Source of the DNA: Pseudomonadota bacterium
GTDB lineage: Bacteria; Pseudomonadota; Gammaproteobacteria; Burkholderiales; Gallionellaceae
DNA: 8,781 bases
Reading direction: 5' to 3'
NCBI GenBank assembly: GCA_021781695.1
Contig: JAJXWG010000056.1
Location: 1 to 8,781, forward strand
The translations under genes and the position numbers were made by a program. This document shows positions 4,875 through 8,781 of the stretch, one piece after another (position 1 is the first letter of the stretch; every line of letters starts with the position of its first letter). The notes under the pieces are model-generated. The model saw only the letters and a list, made by a program, of their open reading frames with translations. It was not told the origin of the DNA and made no database searches.

Positions 4875-5366
4875 TCATGGGCATGATGGTTTTCCTTCCT
4901 GCTTTGTTCTACGTTGTCTGTTTTCCCTGTAAGTGCCATAGACCATCATCATGGCGGTAGAGAACAAAGTGGCAAGAACACCCCACAGGATATGTTGCGC
5001 ACGCTTCTGGTCGGGGGTGTCCGGCAATGCTTCGTGGGTGTCAACATTGGCCAATACAGCAGCCGATGACAAGGTGACGAATCGATCGTCATCCAGCAGG
5101 ATGGTCCGATCTGAGCCCATGAAGCCGGGACTGTATCTCGCAATGATTGAGCAGCCTGATGCTTCGTGCTTTGGAGCCAGTCCAAGGCTTGAGATATCGC
5201 GGCATCCCTGTTGCGTCAGAAGCAGTTTTTGTGTCTGCAAGTCCAGAAATACGCTTTCATGGAACACGACGACAATGCAAAGGGCGGCGACGAACAGGGC
5301 AATGAGCTCCATGTTGACCGTGCGGTATTGCTGCGTTTGTTTCATGATGTTTTCTGCTGAATTCAT
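4875..5366 (-). CDS. Membrane protein of 163 residues, unknown function
   Basis: ATG at 5366 has an AGGAG site 6 bases upstream (minus strand, 5373-5377). Two hydrophobic segments are visible: about residues 20-38 (ELIALFVAALCIVVVFHESV) and about 126-143 (ILWGVLATLFSTAMMMVYG). The loop of about 85 residues between them includes two Cys residues (in QQGCRDI and EASGCSII), which could form a disulfide if the loop is periplasmic. The C-terminal tail is basic (RENRQRRTKQEGK), which favours a cytoplasmic C-terminus and so a periplasmic loop. The gene overlaps the next one (4884) by 10 bp and is the first of a three-gene operon of small membrane proteins. I do not recognise the family and infer no function beyond a small membrane complex. 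An in-frame ATG at codon 8 is a possible alternative start. Confidence 0.75.
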   Translation of the reverse strand: MNSAENIMKQTQQYRTVNMELIALFVAALCIVVVFHESVFLDLQTQKLLLTQQGCRDISSLGLAPKHEASGCSIIARYSPGFMGSDRTILLDDDRFVTLSSAAVLANVDTHEALPDTPDQKRAQHILWGVLATLFSTAMMMVYGTYRENRQRRTKQEGKPSCP

Positions 5367-5404
5367 TTTTTTCTCCTGTCGGGATCAAAAGTGAAGTGGA
5401 CTTC

Positions 5405-5433
5405 ATTCTAGAACTTGTTTTGTAAAATGACTA
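5405..5433 (-). promoter_or_regulatory. Candidate promoter of the membrane-protein operon
   Basis: On the minus strand, TAGTCA (5433-5428, -35, four of six) and TAGAAT (5410-5405, -10, five of six) are exactly 17 bp apart. Transcription would start near 5398, about 30 bases before the ATG at 5366. The -10 box overlaps the palindrome TTCTAGAA, and GAAGTGGACTTC lies at the expected start site; either could be an operator. Confidence 0.35.
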
Positions 5434-5594
5434 CCGAAGGCGAGATGGTGGATGAAAAATCTGGTCTCACTCAGGTCGATTCCCTGATTTGCGCGCTTGC
5501 TACACATAGGGTGACTATGGGTGACCATGGTTGCTTTCCCCAAGGTCTTTTCAGACTTCATTTGACGACCCCTGAAGAAGTGACAAAACGCAAG
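5411..5594. other. Unrecognised sequence between the membrane operon and the ISL3-like fragment
   Basis: About 180 bp with no gene I can support. It is open on both strands over most of its length, but neither translation looks like a known protein. A short tandem copy GGGTGACTATGGGTGACC is at about 5510-5526. It may be what is left of an element or of the region joined to the ISL3 fragment by deletion. Confidence 0.4.
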
Positions 5595-5678
5595 GTGCGC
5601 ACTGACGTGGTATTCATCGTCCGTTTCCTTGAAATCCAGCACATTGAGACCGGGCAGGTTCAGGATGTTGACGGGCAT
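5595..5678 (-). pseudogene. ISL3-family transposase, N-terminal fragment
   Basis: ATG at 5678 begins MPVNILNLPGLNVLDF, followed by KETDDEYHVSA. The pattern of a short NLPGL segment, then V-L-D-F-K-E-T-D and Y-H-V, is that of the N-terminus of ISL3-family transposases, where it precedes a zinc-binding CPHCG-type region. Here the similarity stops after about 28 residues; the zinc-binding Cys pairs and the DDE core are absent. The frame runs on to 5403 in unrelated sequence, giving a 91-residue open frame that probably has no function. It lies just downstream of the terminator of the toxin-antitoxin operon. Identification is by recognition of a short segment only. Confidence 0.55.
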
Positions 5679-5690
5679 AGAGAATTCCAG

Positions 5691-5726
5691 AAACGAAAAC
5701 CCCCGGCATCACAAATGCGCGGGGGT
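5691..5726 (-). terminator. Rho-independent terminator of the toxin-antitoxin operon
   Basis: On the minus strand, directly after the antitoxin stop, ACCCCCGCGCAT pairs with ATGCCGGGGGT (one unpaired base) around a loop of about 5 bases, and is followed by TTTTCGTTT. The position, 4 bases past the stop, fits the end of the operon. An alternative is that part of it belongs to an ISL3-type terminal repeat, since the fragment of such an element starts right after it. Confidence 0.6.
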
Positions 5727-5729
5727 AGA

Positions 5730-5879
5730 TTACTGAACAGACAATCGAATGTGCTTACCTGTCCTAGCCAGCATGTCCACCAATGCATCAATGGTGAATT
5801 TAATGGCCTTCTTGTTGATTACGTCGGAAACTCGCGGACGTGTTACGCCCAAGATTTCCGCAGCTTCTGCTTGCTTCAG
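5730..5879 (-). pseudogene. C-terminal half of the XRE-family antitoxin, cut off by IS66 copy 2
   Basis: Forty-nine codons in the frame of the antitoxin that starts at 8504. They encode LKQAEAAEILGVTRPRVSDV and continue through INKKAIKF to the C-terminus LSVQ, with the TAA at 5732-5730. This is the main part of the helix-turn-helix, including the recognition helix (TRPRVSDVIN). Joined at the GCTTCAGC duplication to residues 1-62 of the other half, it gives an intact 109-residue protein. Here it has no start codon or promoter of its own except anything running out of the IS66 left end. Confidence 0.9.
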
Positions 5880-5880
5880 C
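5873..5880. repeat. Left 8-bp target duplication (GCTTCAGC) of IS66 copy 2
   Basis: Directly before the left tip; repeated exactly at 8318-8325 after the right tip. Eight-base duplications are the rule for IS66. Confidence 0.95.
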
Positions 5881-5898
5881 GTAAGCGCCCCATGAAGT
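5881..5898 (+). repeat. Left terminal repeat of IS66 copy 2
   Basis: GTAAGCGCCCCATGAAGT; identical to the orphan end read inward from 2561 to 2544, and 12 of 18 identical to the right end of the same element. Confidence 0.92.
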
Positions 5899-5960
5899 AC
5901 AGGCTGGTTTGATACGAATTATTTTCGGATGATAGCGACCTCGCATAAAGGAGGTTGCAA

Positions 5961-6275
5961 ATGAACGAAAGAACGGAATACTGGACTGCGCATGTTACGG
6001 CGGCCGAACAGGAAGGGATTTCTGCGAGTGAGTATGCGAGACGACATGGGCTGGCGGTGAAGACCCTGCAGTACTGGCGGCGGAAGCTGAATGCAATCAA
6101 CCAGACCGGGGAGCCGCTGCAGGCCGGTAAATTTGTTGCACTGCATGTGGCGCCGGGTGCTGCACATCAAAACAACTGCACACTGGACCTGCCCTCCGGC
6201 CTGCGCCTGGCGATGTCGGCGTTGCCTTCGCCGGAATGGTTGGCGGCGTTGTCGCGCGTTGTGGGGATGCGCTGA
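5961..6275 (+). CDS. tnpA: IS66 accessory protein TnpA (helix-turn-helix)
   Basis: A 104-residue protein of the usual TnpA size. ATG 5961 is chosen over the in-frame TTG at 5955 because AAAGGAGG (5947-5954) sits 6 bases before the ATG and directly abuts the TTG. The N-terminal half has the helix-turn-helix pattern of IS3/IS66 OrfA-like proteins: EYWTAHVTAAEQEGISASEYARRHGL followed by VKTLQYWRRKL (about residues 7-45), with the typical S-x-x-E-Y-A-R-R-H-G-L and Y-W-R-R-K-L signatures. The C-terminal part ends in the PEWLAALSRVVG segment. It probably binds the element ends or acts with TnpB and TnpC. Its stop overlaps the tnpB start (TGATG), so the two are coupled. Confidence 0.93.
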   Translation: MNERTEYWTAHVTAAEQEGISASEYARRHGLAVKTLQYWRRKLNAINQTGEPLQAGKFVALHVAPGAAHQNNCTLDLPSGLRLAMSALPSPEWLAALSRVVGMR

Positions 6276-6631
6276 TGCATCCGGGCTGCAATATCGGGCA
6301 AGTCTATCTGTGTCGCGAACCGATCGACTTTCGCAAGTCCATCAACGGGCTGAGCGTGCTGGTCGAACAGGAGCTGGGGCTGAATCCGTTTGGCAGCGCG
6401 CTCTATGTGTTCATCAATCGCCAGCATACCAAGCTCAAGGTGCTGTACTGGCACCGCAATGGCTTTTGTCTGTGGCTGAAACGCCTGGAGGCGGAGAAAT
6501 TCGCCTGGCCGAGTGAGCCTGGGGCGAGCACGCAACGGATCGGTCTGCGGGAGTTCGAATGGCTGCTGGAAGGCTTTGATTTGTGGGTGAATAAACCGCA
6601 CAAAGTACTGAATTATGCTTCTGTTTCATAA
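6275..6631 (+). CDS. tnpB: IS66 accessory protein TnpB (Orf2)
   Basis: A 118-residue protein. The start is ATG 6275, which shares its A with the tnpA stop (TGATG); the frame is open upstream to 6236, but those codons lie inside tnpA and copy 1 starts at the equivalent place. Family motifs: VYLCREPIDFRKSINGLSVLV (residues 10-30), FGSALYVFINRQHTKLKVLYW (about 40-60), FCLWLKRLEAEKFAWP (about 65-80) and a C-terminal FEWLLEGFDLW. It is required for transposition of IS66 elements; the mechanism is unclear. The stop TAA overlaps an AAGGAG sequence (6630-6635) that lies 17 bases before the tnpC ATG, which is too far for an ordinary ribosome binding site. Confidence 0.95.
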   Translation: MHPGCNIGQVYLCREPIDFRKSINGLSVLVEQELGLNPFGSALYVFINRQHTKLKVLYWHRNGFCLWLKRLEAEKFAWPSEPGASTQRIGLREFEWLLEGFDLWVNKPHKVLNYASVS

Positions 6632-6638
6632 GGAGATT

Positions 6639-6647
6639 TGCTATAAT
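6639..6647 (+). promoter_or_regulatory. Perfect extended -10 promoter motif just before tnpC (copy 2)
   Basis: TGCTATAAT fits TGnTATAAT exactly and ends 5 bases before the tnpC ATG (6653). Same arrangement as 600-608 in copy 1, although the surrounding bases differ. Confidence 0.5.
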
Positions 6648-6652
6648 GCGAC

Positions 6653-8290
6653 ATGCATTCAGCCACCCCGAACCCGTTGATTCTGCCTGAGAGATTTACC
6701 CTTCCGGAAGTTGATTTGCCACCCGTTTTGCCGAAGGATGCTGCGGCATTGACCGCCTTGGTGCTCGCGCAACACCAGGCGCACATCGATGTGAAGCGCC
6801 AGGCCATGAGCCACATACAGCACCTGCTGGAACAGTTCATCCTGATGCGCCACAAGCAGTTCGGCATCAGCTCCGAGATGTTGTCAGGCCAGGGGCGTTT
6901 GTTCGATGAGGCCGAAGTCCTGGCGGCAGAGAGCACGGAAGTCCAGGACGTCGCAGCGATCCCGCCTGCAACCCCATCCTCCCCGGTTGCGACCCAGGTG
7001 GAAATCAAGGCGCGCGGCAAGCGCGCACCATTACCGACTGAATTGCCGCGTGTCGATATCGTGCATGATGTGCCCGAATCTGAACGCACCTGCCCCTGCG
7101 GCACCCCGATGGTGGTGATCGGTCAGCAGGTCAGCGAGCAACTCGACATCGTGCCGATGCAGATACGTGTGCTGCGCCACATTCGCAACACCTATGGCTG
7201 TCCCGATCGTGTGCATGCACCGGTCACGGCGGCTCTGCCGCCGCAACCCTTGCCCAAGAGCAATGCCAGCCCCGACTTTCTGACCATGCTGCTGATCACC
7301 AAGTACATTGATGGTCTGCCGCTGGCGCGTTTTGAACATGTGCTGGGTCGTCACGGCATGAAAGTGCCGCGCCAGACGCTGGCGCGCTGGGTGATGGGGG
7401 CTGCTACGCTGTTGCAGCCGCTGCACAACCTGATGCGCGACACGCTGTTTGACGGTCCGTTCATCCACATGGATGAGACGGTGGTGCAGGTGCTCAAGGA
7501 GAAAAACAAGAGTCCGACCTCCCATAGTTACATGTGGGTGCAGGCGGGCGGTCCGCCCGACAAGCCGGTGATCATTTACGATTACGATCCGAGCCGCAGT
7601 GGCGCGGTGCCCTCGCGCTTGCTCTCGGGTTACCAGGGATATCTGATGACCGACGGCTATGAGGGCTACAACGCACTGGCCAGAACAGAGGGCGTCGAGC
7701 ATCTGGTGTGCTGGGCACATGCGCGCCGCAAGTTTATCGAGGCCACGCGCGTTCAGGCCAAAGGCAAGAAGGGGCGCGCCGATGAGGCGGTTGCGCTGAT
7801 TGGCAAGCTGTACGGGGTCGAGCGAGACTTCAAGGAAGCCAGTGAGCCTGAACGTTTCAAGGCGCGGCAACAGCGGAGCGTGCCGATCCTCGCTGAGCTG
7901 CGCGCGTGGCTGGATCAGACGCGGCCTGCGGTTGCGCCGCAAAGTGTGCTCGGGCGGGCGCTGTCCTATCTGCACGACTATTGGGGAAAACTGATCCGCT
8001 ATACTGAGCGCGGCGATCTCCCAATCGACAACAACAGAGTCGAGAACGCGATTCGCCCGTTCGTGATTGGCCGCAAGGCCTGGCTGTTCAGCGACACGCC
8101 GGCCGGTGCGCAAGCCAGCGCGGTGATTTACTCGCTGCTGCAGACCGCCAAAGCCAACGGGCACGAGCCCTATATCTGGTTGCGTCACGTCATGCGTCAG
8201 CTGCCTGCCGCCAAGACGCTGGAAGAATTTGAAGCCCTGTTGCCGTGGAATTTGCATGTGCTGGATTTAACCAGCAATATGATCGCCTGA
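6653..8290 (+). CDS. tnpC: IS66-family transposase TnpC (DDE transposase)
   Basis: A 545-residue transposase with the IS66 domain order: N-terminal coiled-coil-like segment (about residues 35-68), MRHKQFGISSEML (the R-x-x-x-F-G-x-x-S-E signature, 65-77), a zinc-finger region (CPCG at 147-150 and a single Cys C183 in YGCPD), the DDE core and the C-terminal domain. Catalytic candidates are D274 in HMDET, D334 in LMTDGYEGY and E464 in NNRVENAIRP; CWAHARRKF is at 353-361. The second Cys pair of the zinc finger has only one Cys here (copy 1 has CRQC), which is noteworthy. ATG 6653 is the first in-frame start. The stop is only 27 bp from the element end. The frame is intact, so the element looks active. 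Confidence 0.96.
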   Translation: MHSATPNPLILPERFTLPEVDLPPVLPKDAAALTALVLAQHQAHIDVKRQAMSHIQHLLEQFILMRHKQFGISSEMLSGQGRLFDEAEVLAAESTEVQDVAAIPPATPSSPVATQVEIKARGKRAPLPTELPRVDIVHDVPESERTCPCGTPMVVIGQQVSEQLDIVPMQIRVLRHIRNTYGCPDRVHAPVTAALPPQPLPKSNASPDFLTMLLITKYIDGLPLARFEHVLGRHGMKVPRQTLARWVMGAATLLQPLHNLMRDTLFDGPFIHMDETVVQVLKEKNKSPTSHSYMWVQAGGPPDKPVIIYDYDPSRSGAVPSRLLSGYQGYLMTDGYEGYNALARTEGVEHLVCWAHARRKFIEATRVQAKGKKGRADEAVALIGKLYGVERDFKEASEPERFKARQQRSVPILAELRAWLDQTRPAVAPQSVLGRALSYLHDYWGKLIRYTERGDLPIDNNRVENAIRPFVIGRKAWLFSDTPAGAQASAVIYSLLQTAKANGHEPYIWLRHVMRQLPAAKTLEEFEALLPWNLHVLDLTSNMIA

Positions 8291-8299
8291 GTAGGCCGC

Positions 8300-8317
8300 A
8301 GTTTGTGGATCGCATAC
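8300..8317 (-). repeat. Right terminal repeat of IS66 copy 2
   Basis: Read inward from 8317 it begins GTATGCGATCC; the fourth base is T where the other IS66 tips here have A. The position is fixed by the 8-bp duplication that follows. Confidence 0.9.
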
Positions 8318-8325
8318 GCTTCAGC
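8318..8325. repeat. Right 8-bp target duplication (GCTTCAGC) of IS66 copy 2
   Basis: Exact copy of 5873-5880, directly after the right tip. Confidence 0.95.
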
Positions 8326-8500
8326 TTTTTCGCGTCGATCCAAACTGCCAGCTCGGTCATCAAAGAATCCTTGATGGCCAGCTTTTCAGAGATAATGCGA
8401 TCCGATTCAGCCTTCAGTGCAGCAGCCTCTTTAGGGTCGAAACCCAAATCGGCAAACACGTTTCCACCAACAGGGGTAATGTGCATAGATTTGGTATTTT

Positions 8501-8781
8501 TCATTTCTTACTCCTTTCTTGGATAAGGGCCTTGTATCGTGCGGCAGTAATATCCTTATCGTGTTTGCTGGTTGATGTGGTTTTCTTCTTGAAGCAGTGC
8601 AATACATAAACTGCTTCAGGAAACTTGGCGGCATACATCACGCGAAACCAACCGTCATCCAAATTAATGCGGATTTCTTTCGTCCCCGCACCAACCACAT
8701 CGAATGGTTGCCAGTCATCCGGCCCAAGTCCTGCCTGAGCCTGGCTGAACTGGTGTCCGGCCTCCTTGCGAGCATTAGAGA
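8501..8781 (-). CDS. RelE/ParE-superfamily toxin, Gp49-like (partial at window edge)
   Basis: The 92 visible residues form the C-terminal part of a phage Gp49-like (HigB-type) toxin; the family is about 110-120 residues, so about 20 N-terminal residues lie beyond the window. Recognisable segments are ARKEAGHQ, AGLGPDDWQPFDVVGAGTKE, EIRINLDDGWFRVMYAAKF and AVYVLHCFKKKT, in the family order. Toxins of this group are ribosome-dependent mRNA interferases or relatives and are held in check by the antitoxin encoded next to them. The order toxin-antitoxin is that of higBA-like operons, and the TGA overlaps the antitoxin start. The GTG at 8698 is internal to the frame and not the real start. No damage is visible in the part seen, although its antitoxin is broken. 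Confidence 0.88.
   Translation of the reverse strand, partial: SNARKEAGHQFSQAQAGLGPDDWQPFDVVGAGTKEIRINLDDGWFRVMYAAKFPEAVYVLHCFKKKTTSTSKHDKDITAARYKALIQERSKK

Larger units (their letters stand above)
4663..4884 (-). pseudogene. Interrupted 104-residue membrane protein, N-terminal part
   Basis: Start ATG 4884 has an AGGAAGGA-type site about 8 bases upstream and overlaps the end of the 163-residue gene by 10 bp, so the two are translationally linked. Residues 1-66 are host sequence; a membrane segment is at about 9-28 (AMASVVWLGTFVLVGLAIWI), followed by a basic, probably cytoplasmic stretch (KK...RHIRTMRM). After Y66 the frame enters the terminal repeat of the TnpB element and ends with GVSVFCD at 4663. 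The intact gene, restored by removing 3101-4685 plus one CATAGATG, encodes 104 residues with two membrane spans and ends at 2977. Function is unknown. The absence of other damage suggests that the insertion is recent. The truncated 73-residue product could still be made. Confidence 0.85.
5881..8317 (+). mobile_element. Complete IS66-family insertion sequence, copy 2 (2437 bp)
   Basis: The left tip GTAAGCGCCCCATGAAGT starts at 5881; the right tip, read inward on the minus strand from 8317, is GTATGCGATCCACAAACT (12 of 18 identical). Exact 8-bp duplications flank it, and removal of the element restores the antitoxin frame, so the ends are certain. It carries intact tnpA, tnpB and tnpC in one operon with overlapping stop and start codons. 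All genes are on the plus strand, opposite to the interrupted toxin-antitoxin operon. Confidence 0.96.
8190..8504 (-). pseudogene. XRE-family antitoxin, N-terminal part fused to IS66 sequence
   Basis: ATG 8504 overlaps the toxin stop as ATGA, with a GGAG site about 9 bases upstream. Residues 1-62 (to K62 at 8319) are antitoxin: the N-terminus carries a GGNVFADLGFDPKEAAAL segment typical of the HTH_37/COG5606 type of XRE antitoxin, followed by a helix with IISEKLAIKDSLMTELAVWI. From there the frame enters the right end of IS66 copy 2 and adds 42 foreign residues before stopping at 8190. The recognition helix of the helix-turn-helix is in the separated fragment at 5730-5879, so DNA binding and autoregulation are expected to be lost. 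Whether the N-terminal part can still bind the toxin cannot be told. The restored protein is 109 residues. Confidence 0.9.

Noticed and set aside
2206..5880. A CRISPR array, tRNA or rRNA gene
   Set aside because: No regularly spaced repeats and no tRNA- or rRNA-like sequence seen here or elsewhere in the window; the TnpB-family protein is not accompanied by any cas gene.
5415..5912. A 165-codon plus-strand open frame
   Set aside because: It runs antisense across the ISL3-like start, the terminator, the antitoxin fragment and into the IS66 tip, so it crosses an insertion boundary and cannot be an old gene.
7031..8257. A 408-codon open frame on the minus strand
   Set aside because: It is antisense to tnpC of copy 2, is rich in Arg, His and Gln as expected from a reversed GC-biased gene, and has no recognisable motifs.
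1..8317. A composite transposon formed by two IS66 elements in the same direction
   Set aside because: The two elements differ greatly in protein sequence and tips, and copy 2 has its own 8-bp duplication, so it moved alone.
8501..8698. GTG at 8698 as the start of the toxin
   Set aside because: The frame is open upstream to the window edge and the upstream residues (GLGPDDWQPFD) belong to the family, so the real start is outside.

Overview
This window is a stretch of accessory DNA packed with insertion sequences. It probably comes from a Gram-negative bacterium of the Pseudomonadota. That is inference: the IS66, IS110, IS256 and ISL3-type sequences, the Gp49/XRE toxin-antitoxin pair, strong AGGAG-type ribosome binding sites and moderate GC content all fit, but no housekeeping gene is present to place the organism.

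Layout, left to right. (1) Positions 1-2205 hold an IS66-family element on the plus strand. The start of tnpA is cut by the window edge; tnpB and tnpC are complete, and the right terminal repeat ends at 2205. (2) Positions 2206-2748 are a graveyard of broken elements: the first 59 codons of an IS110-family transposase (minus strand) with its leader, an isolated IS66 terminal repeat at 2544-2561, and the left end of an IS256-family element whose transposase carries a nonsense codon and a frameshift. (3) Positions 2765-5366 hold a minus-strand operon of three small membrane proteins (163, 104 and 39 residues). The middle gene is interrupted by a 1585-bp element (3101-4685) that carries a single TnpB-family RuvC nuclease gene. 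(4) Positions 5403-5726 hold an ISL3-like transposase N-terminus and a terminator. (5) Positions 5730-8781 hold a minus-strand toxin-antitoxin operon whose antitoxin gene is split by a second, complete IS66-family element (5881-8317).

Two insertions can be solved to the base. The second IS66 element is flanked by the 8-bp duplication GCTTCAGC; removing it and one copy restores a 109-residue XRE antitoxin in frame. The TnpB element is flanked by the 8-bp duplication CATAGATG and has 23-bp terminal inverted repeats (21 of 23 identical); removing it and one copy restores a 104-residue membrane protein in frame.

The TnpB element is the most unusual item. TnpB genes normally ride in IS200/IS605 or IS607 elements, which lack long terminal inverted repeats and do not make 8-bp duplications. 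Here a TnpB-like nuclease with all three RuvC acidic residues is the only gene of an element with the ends of a DDE-type transposon. A strong hairpin in the last 85 bp of the element is placed where an omega RNA would be expected. A transposase acting in trans, possibly of the ISL3 type given the remnant nearby, is a reasonable but unproven source of mobility.
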